DNA of 64,000 nucleotides, from contig NW_005195301.1 in NCBI RefSeq assembly GCF_000372725.1, positions 590,486 through 654,485 of the forward strand, given 5' to 3'. A program made the position numbers and the translations under genes. Positions 30,066 to 40,995 of this stretch are shown in pieces. The stretch is from Emiliania huxleyi CCMP1516. Lineage: Eukaryota > Haptophyta > Isochrysidales > Noelaerhabdaceae. Numbering within the stretch: the first letter of the stretch is position 1; every line of letters begins with the position of its first letter. The notes under the pieces were generated by a model that made no database searches, had not been told where the DNA came from, and was given only the letters and a program-made list of their open reading frames with translations.

Positions 30066-31539
30066 TCACTGCCCCGGCGCCCACGCCTCGACCTTCTTGG
30101 GCAGCAGCTGGTTGGACAGGTCCTCTCCGTGGCCTAGGCAGCCGCTTGTGCCCTGGCCCCAGGTGAAGACAGCGGCGTCGCCGGTGAGGGCGAGGCTGTG
30201 GCTGCTTCCAGCCGACACAGCGACGACGCGCTGGTCAGCAAAGGCCTCGACCTTCTTCAGCAGCGACTCGTTTTGCACGTCGCCGTGGCCAGCTTGCCTT
30301 CGTCTCCCTCGCCCCAGCTCCAGACGGCGCCGTCGGCGGTGAGGGCGATGCTGTGACGCTCTCCTGCCGACACGGCGACGACGCGCTGGTCAGCCAAGGC
30401 CTCAGCCTGCTTTGGCAGCAGGTGGGCCTGATAGTCGCCGTGGCCCAGCTGGCCCCAGTTTCCATAGCCCCAGCTCCAGACAGCGCCGTCGGCGGTGAGG
30501 GCGATGCTGTGCACACCTTGCCCCAGGCAAAGATAGCCCCATCGGCGGTGAGGGCGAGGCTGTGGCTGTTTCCAGCCGACACAGCGACGACGCGCCGCCC
30601 TGCAAACGCCTCGACCTTCTTCGGCAGCAGCTGGTTCTGCGTGTCGCCGTGGCCCAGCCGGCCCCCGCCTCCGAAGCCCCAGCTCCAGACGGCGCCGTCG
30701 GCGGTGAGGGCGAGGCTGTGGAAGTATCCAGCCGACACAGCGATGACACTCTGGCCAGCCAAGGCCTCGACCTTCTTCGGCTGCCACTGGTTCTGCTGGT
30801 CGCCGTGGCCCAGCCTGCCCGAGAAACCACGGCCCCAGCTCCAGACTTCTCCGTCGGCGGTGAGGGCGAGGCTGTGCTCGAGTCCAGCCGAGACAGCGAC
30901 GACGCGCCGCCCAGCAAAGGCCTCGATCTTCGTCGGCTGCCACTGGTCTTCATGGTCGCCGTGACCCAACCTGCCCAAGCCTCCCTGGCCCCAGCTCCAA
31001 ACGGCGCCGCTGCTGGTGAGGGCGAGACTGTGGTATCCTCCCACCGACACGCTCACGGCGCGCTCGCCGCCCAGCGTCGACAGGAGTCGGGTCGGCGTGT
31101 TGAGCCGCAGCACGCCCTCGCCGTGACCGAGCAACCCTGGGTAGAATTCCTCACTGCCGCACGACGAGAGCCGCCCCTCGCCGTCAATGAAGAGGCTGTG
31201 CCGAGCGCCTGCCGCCGCCCTCGCCGGCGGGTTGGCCTCGCACAGCAGCGCCGAATAGCACAGCCACCGCACGGCGCAGCTCTCGCCCTCTGGCAGCGCC
31301 GGCAGCTCGAAGCCGCGCTCTTGCGCCCACAAGCGGATGCCCTCTACCGCGAGAGAGGCGTGGAAGAGCAGCGAGACGGCCGCGACGCGAGCGATGTCGA
31401 GGGGGCTGTGGCAGTGTGAGAGAGTGCGCGCGAGGAGCTCCGTGGGGAGGTCGAGGAGGCGGGCGGGCGGCGACGCGTCTGGCGCGGCTCTGGCGGCCGC
31501 GGCGAGGCGGCGCGAGCGGCGGCGCGGCGGGGTGGACAT
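30066..31539 (-). pseudogene. F-box-like / RCC1-repeat gene, copy 2, frameshifted
   Basis: The ATG at 31539 begins the same 'MSTPPRRRSRRLA' N-terminus, F-box-like motif and RCC1 repeats as copy 1. The frame is intact to about 30520 ('GAIFAWGK'), where the sequence jumps out of frame into the middle of another repeat ('VHSIALTADG'), consistent with an unequal deletion between repeats. A second break is at about 30289, where GTCGCCGTGGCCAGC lacks one C of the repeat consensus GTGGCCCAGC. The last repeat (30278-30066) is intact in a third frame and ends like copy 1. Sequencing error could explain the one-base break but not the repeat jump. Confidence 0.75.
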
Positions 31540-31778
31540 CGCGAGAAAAAGAATTTCCGGGAAGCACACAAGGGCGCGCACTGGCACGAACACAGGTACA
31601 CCACGATGTTAGTGCCAGAGCGCGCCAGCCGCGCGAGAGAAAGAATTGAAGGGTTCACAACCAACCCCCCGGACGCAAGACGCACAAGCACAGACAGTCC
31701 ACGAGAAGGGAGAGCAGCAACGACAGTCAGAAGTCAGCGCTGGGTACCAGGAAGGCTTCACACGACTGGATGTGCGTT

Positions 31779-31854
<76 letters not shown>

Positions 31855-32186
31855 TTTGCGGTTGATGACTGCACGCTGAGTGCTCCAAGCAGGGCTCTAG
31901 GCAAGTCACCGCGAGTTCTGTTTTCTTTTTTGCACGACACTTGCCTTGTGAGCTTGTGTGTGTCGGTGTGTCGCTCGAGCGTGTTGTCGTCATCTGCCTC
32001 AAGCGGCGTGCCGGTGGAGGCACGTCCAGGTTTTGGAAGTAAACATCTATTACTTTTGTACGTACGTACTTTTAGCTTACTGGGAGAAAAGAGAGAGGGG
32101 GTTGTGTTCTCTTCTCTCTCTTTTGTACAGGCCGCTTCACACTCGAAACAATAGTTCAAATCACGTGCCCGGACCCTCACAGTATA
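31540..32186. other. Intergenic with (GA)n tract
   Basis: It contains (GA)n at 31782-31848, a short family A remnant at 31861-31890, and the GTACGTACTTTTAGCTTAC motif at 32063-32081 that recurs inverted at 10258. No gene is supported. Confidence 0.5.
31782..31848 (+). repeat. (GA)n microsatellite
   Basis: A near-perfect run of about 33 GA units. Confidence 0.95.
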
Positions 32187-33957
32187 TTACTCGGGTGCCG
32201 CCGCGCACACCTGCTCCTCGAACCGCCCCAGCAGCGGCGCCTCGACCTCCGGACTCAGCCGGCCTTGCACCTTCGGATCGAGCCGCGTGGCGAGGGCGAG
32301 GGCGGCGAGCGAGCGGCGGGCGGGGTCGGAGAGGCTGCTTGCCCCACCTGCTCTCTCGCCCAGAGGGTCGACGGCGACGCGGAGGCTGCGCCACGACGCC
32401 GCCGCCCACTCTAGCAACCGCTGCAACTCGCCACCGCCGCCATCACCGCCACCTCCATCACCGCCACCTCCATCACCGCCACCTCCATCACCGCCGCCGC
32501 CATCACCGCCGCCGCCATCACCACCGCCGCCGCCGCCGCTTTCGCGGCCAGATCCGCGCGCCGAACCGCCGCGCGCCTCCGACGCGGCGGCGACGCGGTG
32601 CACGTAGCCGACGACGGCGCCGGCGATGTCGTCCAGAGCCAGGGACATCCCCGCCTAACCCGGACGTGTCCTGGACGTGTCGCGGACGGGTGGCTGCGCC
32701 TCGGCGTCAGCGGGCGGCATCCCCCGCCTCGCGCTGAGCGGGGGGCAGCGAGCGGCTACGCACGAAACGGAGGAGCGACTCGGTGGGCGGCAGTGTGTGC
32801 ACACTCGGTGGCGGGCGGCGGCGCGTGCGGCACCAGCCGCGGCACCTCGCCCGAGAGGCCGAGGCGCAGCAGCGGCACCGCGCAGAGCGGCAGCAGCGAG
32901 GAGAGTGCCGCCTAGGGACGGCGGCTGTGCGCGATCAAGAGCAGAGGAGTGGAGGACGGCGGCGCAGCAGGAAGGGCGCCTCGAAAGAGTCGTCGCCGAG
33001 CAGGGCCACAAATGAGCGACCCGCCTGACGGGGACGTGTCCCGGACGTGTCCTGGACGTGTCCTGGACGTGTCTTGGGCGTGTCCTGGACGTGTCTTGGG
33101 CGTGTCCTGGACTGGCGGCGTCTCTTCTCGCCACAACGCGCCGACGCCTCGACGCTCTTGCGGCGCAACCTCGGCTACAGCTCACGCTACAGCCCCCGCC
33201 CCCACGTCCCCACTACACCCTCCGCTCTCCCGTGCGGTGCCTCGAGCTCGTGCGACGCCGCGAGCGCCGCGCGAGCAGCCGCCAGGCAGCCTCCGCCTCC
33301 TCGCCGCCGAGGGCTTCCGAAGCCGCCGCCTCCTCCCCCGCTGCGCGGGCGTGCAGCAGCAGCAGCTCCGCCGCGGCTTCGGCCGAGGCGAAGGGCGCGC
33401 GGCCGTCTTCCCAGTGGGCGGCGGCCTGGCTGGCGATGGCGGCGGCGAGGGCGCGGCGGAGGGGCGGCGGCAGCCGCTTGGCGCACGCCTCCACGTAGCG
33501 CCGCTTGGCCTAGGAGGAAAAGGAATGGGTGGCCGTCGCAGCGCACTTGTGACGAAGGCGCCTCCGCGTGCCGCCTCTCGGCCTTGGGGGCGAGCGAGGT
33601 GGGCTGGCAATCTCGTGTGATCTCGTGTAATCTCGTGTGATTTCGTGTGATCTCGCCTTGGGCGCGAGCGATGTGGCGGCGATGCGCTGTAGCACAGAGC
33701 GCCCGCCAAGAGGGCGGGCGAGGACGAGGCGGAGGCCTACGCTCGAGTACTATCTCGGGTACCCTCGGATGATCTCTCGGGTAATCTCGCGTGATCTCGA
33801 GGACGAGGCGGAGGCCTAGGATGCGGAATACACCTCGGTCGGGAACACGGCGTCCGTGTGTCCAAAGCATGTGGCGAATACAGCGAAGCGTGGCATGATT
33901 CGAAGGGTGGCAACATCGGAACATGTCGCAGTACAAGGTACGCAACTTCTCGCGCAT
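32187..33957 (-). CDS. Multi-exon Ala/Leu-rich protein of unknown function
   Basis: Coding segments on the minus strand, in order: 'LRLVLARPLGGRSVLQRIAA' (about 33740-33660), 'AKRRYVEACAKRLPPPLRRA' followed by a long helical Ala/Glu/Leu stretch (33510 to about 33235), 'AALSSLLPLCAVPLLRLGLS' (about 32910-32790) and 'MSLALDDIAGAVVGYVHRV' continuing through a Gly/Asp repeat to 'RFEEQVCAAAPE' and TAA at 32187-32189. Introns between them consist of tandem 10-12-bp minisatellites. The 5' end is unresolved; an ATG at 33957 is one candidate, and related exons occur up to 34690. It is predicted mainly alpha-helical; no family recognised. A GC donor follows 'TSLAPK' (33659). Confidence 0.5.
32452..32535 (+). 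repeat. (CACCGCCACCTCCAT)n coding minisatellite
   Basis: Repeat units of about 15 bases. On the minus strand they encode a (GGGGD)n tract inside the gene at 32187-33957. Confidence 0.8.
33030..33112 (+). repeat. GGACGTGTCCT minisatellite
   Basis: About seven units of GGACGTGTCCT or GGGCGTGTCCT. Shorter clusters of the same unit lie at 32659-32690 and at 54767-54803, the latter near a different gene. Confidence 0.8.
33610..33656 (+). repeat. TCTCGTGTGA minisatellite (also 34128-34166)
   Basis: About five 10-base units TCTCGTGTGA/TCTCGTGTAA lie inside an intron. A second cluster is at 34128-34166, and diverged units occur at 33765-33800. Confidence 0.8.
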
Positions 33958-35204
33958 CTAGGGGGGGAGGCAGGCGGAGGCGGTCGGCGCCGGGTCGCTG
34001 CTCCTCGAGGCGAGCAGGCTGACCAGAGACTCGACCTAGTTCATAGACAGCCCGTCCGTCTTAGACACGTCCTAGCACGGACGACGGGGGCGCACGCACA
34101 CTCGCGCGGAGCACACACGGGGCCGCAATCTCATGTGATCTCGTGTGATCTCGTGTGATCTCGCCTTGCAGATCACACACGGGGCATGGCACACGATCTC
34201 AGGAGAGGGGTGGTAAGCCACATACGCGCCTGGTGCATTGAACAGCCCACTACTTCTCTTCCACCGGTGGTGCGATGGGCTCTCCCCGTGTCAGCGCGCT
34301 GCCAGCCCACTATAGCACCAGGTGCAAAGGAAAGAGTGGGCTGGTGGCAAGCCACATACGCACCTGGTGCATTGAACAGTCCGCGAGTCAGTAGGAGGAG
34401 GGAACCGCGGGGCGAGCAGCGCGACCAGAGTGCTCGACCGGCAGAATGCGAAGCGAGCTCAGCAGCCGCCTGCTCCGGTGCGCGTCCAGCTTGCGCCGCG
34501 CCTGCAGCAACAGCGCGCGGGGTCGGAGAGGGTGCTTGCCCCACCTGCTCTCTCGCCCAGAGGGTCGACGGCAACGCACGGGCGGCATCCCGCGCCTCGC
34601 GCTGAGCGGGGGGGAGCGAGCGGCTGCGCACGCAGCGGAGGAGCGACTGTGGCATGGATGCTCAAAGGGGTGGCAACATGATGCAATGCGCAACATCGCG
34701 ACGCGCCTGCAGCAGGCCCCCTGCCGAGGCGCAAGCGATCCTTGAGGCTGGGCGCACCACTCTGTCTAGACCACTGTTCGGGTCAGGATCCTGAGCGCCC
34801 CATCTTAGGATCCTCACAGCCCCGATGCGTTTCTGAGCGCCCGCGCGCCACAAGGGCCGCGGCGGCGCGCTGGGGCTGGGGCACAAAGAGGAAAATGAGG
34901 CGGGGGGAGGGGGAGGGGGCGGGGAGGGGAACCGAACTTTCCGGTATGCGCCGCGAAAGAAGTTTACAACCCACTCCCCGCCTGGCTCTCTCTGCTGGTG
35001 AGAAGCCGGAGGAAGGTCGCTAGACTGAGACGAGACCGCCAGTGGGGAGTTGGGATTCCACCGTGCACCGCGCTGCGAGCCTGTCGTGTCCCTTGTCAGG
35101 AGCAGGAGAGCCCACCTGTGCCCCTGATCGTCCTTCCAAAATCCTGCTTAATGCCCGCTAACTAAATACCCGGTATGCAGGTTTTGTTTGCCGATTTTGC
35201 CACG
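33958..35204. other. Partial duplicates of the neighbouring gene and repeats
   Basis: The minus strand contains 'ARRKLDAHRSRRLLSSLRIL' (about 34505-34440) and 'VDPLGERAGGASTLSDPAR', close to exons of the 32187-33957 gene, so this is either its 5' part or a broken duplicate. A direct repeat of about 40 bases (AAGCCACATACGCGCCTGG) occurs at 34214 and 34347. Family B is present inverted at about 35000-35155. Confidence 0.45.
35000..35155 (-). repeat. Dispersed repeat family B, inverted copy of 2930-3090
   Basis: GCTAGACTGAGACGAGACCG through GATCGTCCTTCCAAAATCC is the reverse complement of sequence around 2930-3060, with minor changes. Confidence 0.7.
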
Positions 35205-35348
35205 TGTTTACTTTATGGCCCCTTCCCTGCGAACGCGCACCCCCCAGGGCTAGGGCTTACCCGCAACCCGATGCCGATCATCTGGCCCGCTGGGTGCGCT
35301 TCTTAGCTCCCCGGCCCTGGATGTGAGGCTACCGATTGCACTCCAAGT
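35205..35348 (+). repeat. Dispersed SINE-like repeat family A, copy 2
   Basis: It matches 9169-9326 from TGTTTACTTTA to ATTGCACTCCAAGT, with short deletions. Confidence 0.75.
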
Positions 35349-35611
35349 CATGGCGCGCAGCTTGTCCAATCGCGAGCTTGACCAGTTGCACTCTTGAGGG
35401 CTTGGTGCAAACTCGAGGCCACGCGCGGTGGCCTACGCGGCCGGCAGGAAGGAGCCGGCCGAGACGACAGAAAGAAGGCAACGACAGGCGGGAGGCTCCG
35501 CATGACCGTCGAGCTGCTACTGATCGGATCGGATCTGCTGCCCTGAGATCGAACCCCCCCCCCCAGAAACGGTCCTCACCTGAAGGAGCTGAGCCTCGCA
35601 GATGATAGATA
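35349..35611. other. Short region between repeat A and the foldback element
   Basis: No gene or recognised site. Confidence 0.4.
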
Positions 35612-36447
35612 CTGAGGGAGGGTGTAGAGGATGTAGAGAGTAGAGCGCTGTAGAGCTGTAGAGATGTAGAGCTCTACATCCGGCGCGTGACGATGCGCCT
35701 CCGTTGTAGAGCGATGTAGAGGCGCTCTACAACGTGAAATCTCTACAACAAACTCTACATCATAAGCGGCGAACGAGGCACGGTCGCTCTCCGACATGAG
35801 GCGCGTTGCACTTGCCATGTGCTGCCCTGGCCTTCTGTCTGCCCGCCCAATGGGTGGGAGGTGCCTCTGCTGCTGTGGCATGCCTCACGGCTGCGACTGG
35901 CCGGCGCCTCGGCGCGTCAGCTCGGCTCGGCGTAGCGATAGTGGCCAGCGCAACTCGCCTGGACTCAACGCTCAGCCAGGAGCTCCCGCACGCGCTGGCG
36001 CGAGTCATGGCTCATGCAACGCTCAACAATGATCGCCTCGCCTCGCGCAAATGCGACCGTCCTCGCACACCGCCTGCTAAAGGAGCACACTGCGACGAAT
36101 GCGGCACCGGCGACGCATGGCAGGCTGGTCATGACGCAGTTATAGGGTGTTGTGTGTCGTCGGAGTGACTCTCTGTGTGTCAGGGATAGTCAGGGCTGTC
36201 CATCAGAGCTCCAGTAAGCTCGGAGACACCCCATTAGCGCGGCTCGACCTCTTTGAGTCACTGCCTTCCCGGCGGTTTGGCTGTAGAGCCTCTACAACAA
36301 ACTCTACAGCAAAATCGCGCTCTACATCGCTCTACAACGGAGGCGCATCGTCACGCGGCGGATGTAGAGCTCTACAGCTCTACAGCGCTCTACATCTCTA
36401 CAGCTCTACAGCGCTCTACACTCTACACCCTCTACACCCTCCCTCAG
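35612..36447. mobile_element. Foldback element with ~150-bp TGTAGAG-rich inverted arms
   Basis: The left arm begins CTGAGGGAGGGTGTAGAGG (35612) and runs to about 35762. The right arm (about 36283-36447) is its reverse complement and ends CCCTCCCTCAG. Each arm is itself built of short TGTAGAG/CTCTACA palindromes. The 500-bp interior has no supported gene. Flanks share GATGATA on both sides, a possible target duplication. A solo arm fragment is at 18803-18892. Confidence 0.75.
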
Positions 36448-37021
36448 AGATGATATATAAGAAGCCTATGCACCGCGGTTGACCACCACCGACCACTGCG
36501 ACACCGAAGGTATGACCGAGGAGGTTGCGGCCGAGAACGCACCACCGCTGGTGAACGGAAACGGCTACGTTTGGGCCGAGAGCTACGGCGGCCGCCCCGG
36601 CTGGGTTCTCTGCATAGTCCATAGAGTAGGGCCAGGAGCCGCCGGCGTCAGGCGTGCGAGGCCCGGCTCTTGCGCACAGAAGCGAGCGGAGCGAGCCGAA
36701 GAGAAAATTTGAGGGGGACTTGCATGTAGAGCTCTACGTCCCTGTCTTGACTCTTGAGCTTTTGACAGCAGGACACGAGTGTTATACACACACAGTCGGC
36801 ACGTATTCCGTTCCGCGCGTGCCCCGCTGAATACAAATACCGTTCGGCTGATTTATAAGAGCCAGTTTTTGCCACTTCGGTTAGCTCTTGTGGGTCCGAT
36901 ATCGAGACCCAAATATTTATCCCCGCGATCAGAGGCCAAGACATCAGTTTTTGCCAACGCTTCGCGTTCGAGGTCTCTATTTCTGCGTTTCCCTCGCTTC
37001 GCCCGTCGACCAACGTCCTGC

Positions 37022-38541
37022 ATGGCGACCCGCGAATCCCGGAGGCCGGAGTTCGCGGGCCGCGAGACTCTGTTCAAGGATGTGGGCGACGAGCACACGT
37101 GTGGAGGCCTTGCGACGCACCACACCTCGGGTACGCGCGCAACGCCAATGCAGCGGGCGCTGCTCTCCAAGGCTGAAGAGGCTGCTGCGGACGAGGCAGC
37201 AGCAGCAGCAGCTGCTGCTGCTGCTGCTCACCGTCGGCACCAGCTGATCGTTGCTTTGCTCGCCGCTGACGTTGGCAACGGGCAGGGCCCGCAGGGCAAG
37301 AAGCAGCGCGACACAGAGTTTGACTGGGCGGCGCATGTGGCGCGCCTCACCGCTGCTGAGTTCAAGCTGCGCTACCGCCTGACGGCCGAGGCCTTTTACC
37401 GGCTGCTTGCCCGCATCAAGCCGCACTTGTGTGTGAGTGAGAAGCAGGCACTCTGCAGCAAGGGCACGCTGATCGAGCCGGCGACCAAGCTGGCCATGTC
37501 CCTCCGCTTCCTGGCCGGCGGTGCGGTGCTCGACATCAAGCTTATCTACCACGTGAGCAAGTCCATGGTGTTCCACTGCCTGTGGCTCGTGGTCGACGCC
37601 ATCAACCTGACGTACCCGATCGAGTTCCCAATCGACGATGTGGAAAGGTTGAAGGTGTATGTTCGACCTGTGAGACCTCGTCTCCAGGCCGCACATACAT
37701 TGTGAGTCTTGCTTGATTGTTGGAGGCCGAGTTCGCTTCGCACCGCACGGATCGTGTGTGGCGCGGGCAGGTAGCAGCTATCGATGGCGTCATCTTCAAG
37801 ATGGTCAACCCCGGCTGCGCTGTGCCCAACCCCGGCGCGTACTTTGTGGCGCGAAAGGACGAGTTTGGCCTGCTCTGCATCGCCACGTGCGACTACCACC
37901 GGCGCTTCCTGTCGTACGACATCAGCCAGGCGTCAACTACGCATGACTCAATGGCGCACGCTGCCTCGGAGCTGGGCAAGCTGCTCGCCTCCGGCCGGCT
38001 GCACCCCGATTTTTTCATTAATGGCGACTCGGCGTTTACACGGGCGCCACACATGGTTATCCCGGGGGGAGGCGACGCGTACGACTATGTGCAGTCCAGC
38101 ACACGCATGCCCATCGAGTGTGCCTTTGGCATCCTCGTGCGCCGCTGGGGTGTCCTCTGGCGCCCCCTGTCTGTGCGGTTTGATAGGCGCGCTCCGCTCA
38201 TCGGCGCGTGCATGCGGCTGCACAATCTGTGCATCGACGAGCGCATCACCGAAGAGACCTGCTTCAAGAACGGCCTCGGCGAGGTCCAGCCAGGCCGCTG
38301 GGAGCGCGTGCCCAAGTTCGACCGGGAGGGGCGACCCGTGGAGTACCTCGACACGGCTGCCGCAAATGCACCTCCTCCCGAGCCTCGCATGCGCCGCGCT
38401 GTTGCTGCGGACGCGGGGAAACGGCGTCAGGAGGCACTCGCTCAGGCGATCCGCAACGCGGGCATTGCCCGGCCTGCGCTGCAGCACGGTCTGCGCAAGA
38501 AGAAGCGCCGCCGGCGCGCAGCCGTTGCAGCCCGCTCGTAG
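37022..38541 (+). CDS. PIF/Harbinger DDE transposase
   Basis: Two exons (37022-37654, 37726-38541) separated by a 71-nt GT-AG intron in phase 0 give 482 residues. The ATG at 37022 ('MATRESRRPEF') fits; the frame upstream runs into the terminal inverted repeat. A poly-Ala tract follows. The N-terminal part contains 'RYRLTAEAFYRLLARIKPHL' and 'LRFLAGGAVLDIKLIYHVS', the helix-turn-helix-like region seen in this family. The catalytic DDE_Tnp_4 domain shows 'VAAIDGVIFK' (first Asp), 'FFINGDSAFTR' (second Asp) and 'RMPIECAFGILVRRWGVL' (Glu). The C-terminus is basic ('RKKKRRRRAA'), a nuclear localisation signal. All catalytic residues are present and no disruption is seen. Confidence 0.92.
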
Positions 38542-39288
38542 GTTGTGTCCTGTGTGCGAGGTCGCTGGGTCGCGAGCCACCAAGAAGCAAGATGCACACC
38601 TGCGCGCGTCGGGCGCGGGAGAGAGTGCGATCGGTCGCCCGTCGCTCGAGCCGCACGCGGGAGCGACCAGAATACTCGCCGGATGGCCCATTTAGGGCCG
38701 CGAGCCTGCGGCGAGAGGGGCAAAGGTGCGGGAGGTTCCTCGTGATGGGTTGCTCGAGAGCGGCACAATCGGCCCTGGGCTGACCCTGGGGACGGATCAG
38801 GGCGGCACTCCACACGAGAGCGGGTTCGGCACGCCTCGGGCTGTCGCAGGCCCTCGCTGCGGCGCGCCTCGGGCTGTCGCCGGTCCTCGCTTCGACTGCC
38901 ATGCCTCGGCGCTACCGAATGCGCTTACGCAAGCAAGCCACAGCGTGCGGGAGGAAGGGGTGCACATGCTGGCGCACCCCACGCCCGATCACAGCGCCGC
39001 GAGGAGCGAGTACGGCGGAGACGGCTGGTCCCGACCAGGGCGAGCGCGATTCCACCCAGGCAGGCCCGGCGGACCCACAACGCGCGAAGGGCCGAAGGGA
39101 CGGAAGTTTTAGCTATAGATGTCGCCGCAACTATAGCCTATAGGATTAGGATTGGCGCGAACTGCCGTCTATAGGAGGTGGACGGATGAGAAAGAAATAG
39201 GTCAAGCTATCCCAGAAAGAGAAGCGCGCGCGCAATCCACCTGAATAAAATAAAAACGGACACCGCCAAAGCCCCACTCGCACTCTAG
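38542..39288. other. Space between convergent transposon genes
   Basis: It contains a short direct repeat built on CGCCTCGGGCTGTCGC (about 38838 and 38866) and no supported frame. 3' ends of both transposon genes lie here. Confidence 0.5.
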
Positions 39289-40995
39289 CTAGCAGGCGCC
39301 GAGGCCGCAGCGCGCGTTGGAGGCGTGGTGTGCCGCCTCCTCCCGCGCGATCTCGCTATCGCTATCCTCCTCCTCACTCTCCTCACCCTCCTCCCCACTC
39401 TCCTCGCCACTCTCCTCCTCCGCGGCGGCGGTGGTGGTGGAGCGAGGCTGCTGCTCAGCAGAGGGCGCAGCACGCGCAGCGGGCGGGTCGACAAAGGTCG
39501 GCTCGGGCATATCCTCCTCGAGCTTGTCCAGCTGCTCAGTGAGACGCTTTGCCTTCGCCACAAGCCGACCGGGCACCTCCTCGCCGCGAGCCTCGTACTC
39601 CGCGATGGACTTCTTGGTCTGGCGAAGTGCCTCCTCGTAAACCGTCTCGAGCTGCGATCAGAGCAGGAGGGACGGGGCTGGGATGGGCTGGGGATGTGCG
39701 CAACGGTTGGGTGGAAGGGGAGGGAGGCGCACCTCCATCTTTCCCCGATGCGCCTGCATTCTCGCGGACTCGGCAACGAAAAAGTCGAACCGCTGCTCCT
39801 GCACCGTCTTGGCCCTCGCCGTGACCTGCACCGGCGCGACCTGCGCTGGCTCCTTTAGCGCCCGCAGCAGCTCAAGCTGCATGTTTGCGCGCTTGTCGTT
39901 CCTGCCTTTGGGGAGAGGGTCCGACGCGCGCCGCTTGCTCGTGCCGTGGTGGCCAGTTCCCGGGGGCATGTCCTGCACAGCGGATTTGAGAAGGTCGTAC
40001 GAGATGAGGACGCAGTAGAAGTAGAGCAAGGCCGCATCGTCGTGCACAAAGTTGCGGAAGTTGTTCGAGTAGACCTTGGTGCTGTCCTCGGCGAGCTTGT
40101 CCGGGTCGGCGCAATCGCCCATGCCTGACGTGCGGAAGTTGTGCAGCGCCTTCATGAGCAAGGTGCGCGCCTCCTTGAACTTGGCCGCGAGCTTCGGCGC
40201 ATCCATGATCAAGCCGTTGTAGGTCGGGTCGAGCGACGCCTCCTCGAACATGTCGCTGTCGAAAGCGCTGACGTGAAGCACGGGATTGAACTCCGGGCTG
40301 TTGAAGGTGAGCGCGATATCCTGAAAGGCCGAGTCCTTGGCAGCACCGTCAATCTCGGCGCGTGTGCGCGGCGCATTGCGCTGCAGGAAGGCGTCCTTGT
40401 TGGCGACAATGGAGTGGGCGAGGCGAGTCAGGTGCCTGCCCTTCACCCAGCGCTTGGCAGCCGCCGGCGCTGCCTCGTCCTCGGTGACGGGCGCAGCGCC
40501 AGGCGCAGCGCCAGGCGCTGCTGCGGGGGCAGGTGCTGCTGCGGCGGCTGGTGCCGGTGCCGCCGCCGCTGCTGCCGCATCTGCTGTAGCCGCCTCGTCG
40601 GGGATCGCGTGCGCCATCAGCCATTGGTAGCACTGCGGCTCGGACCAGTAGCTAGGCCTTGCCGTCGCGTCGCGCCGCTTGATCTCTGCGCGCAGCTCTG
40701 CCCGGCGAGGCTTCTTCGGTGCGCCAGCGCCCTTGGGCCACATACTCGGGATGGAGTACTGGAGAGAGCCTGGCTGAATCAAGCGCGCCGACGCAAGTCT
40801 CGCTGCGTCTAGCTCTTGCCGTTGCGCTGCAGGCTCGCCGCCAGCGGCCCCGTCTACGGCGGCTTCGCCGCCGGCTTCAGGTGCAGTCTCAGGGCCGCCA
40901 GCGGCCTGGGCGGCCTGGGCAAGACCCTCGAGGCCTGCGAGGTCGGCATCGAAGATCCCGGCACCGTACATGAGCCGGTGGCGGCGCTTGGACAA
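39289..40995 (-). CDS. PIF/Harbinger accessory (Myb/SANT-like) protein candidate
   Basis: Two exons (40995-39733, 39651-39289) joined in phase 0 encode about 541 residues. The ATG at 40995 is 'MSKRRHRLMYGAG'. An Ala/Pro-rich linker separates 'SEPQCYQWLMAHAIP' from a conserved-looking block ('HSIVANKDAFLQRNAPRT', 'ALTFNSPEFNPVLHV'). Near the end of exon 1, 'KRRASDPLPKGRNDKRANMQ' looks like a nuclear signal. Exon 2 has a coiled-coil ('VYEEALRQTKKSIAEYEA') and an acidic Glu/Ser tail. Its place inside the inverted repeats, opposite the transposase, matches the second gene of Harbinger elements, whose product brings the transposase into the nucleus and onto DNA. The Myb fold itself is inferred. 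Confidence 0.72.

Noticed and set aside
30066-31539. Introns explaining the frame breaks of RCC1 copy 2
   Set aside because: The breaks fall inside repeats without usable splice pairs that restore the propeller, and copy 1 has no introns.
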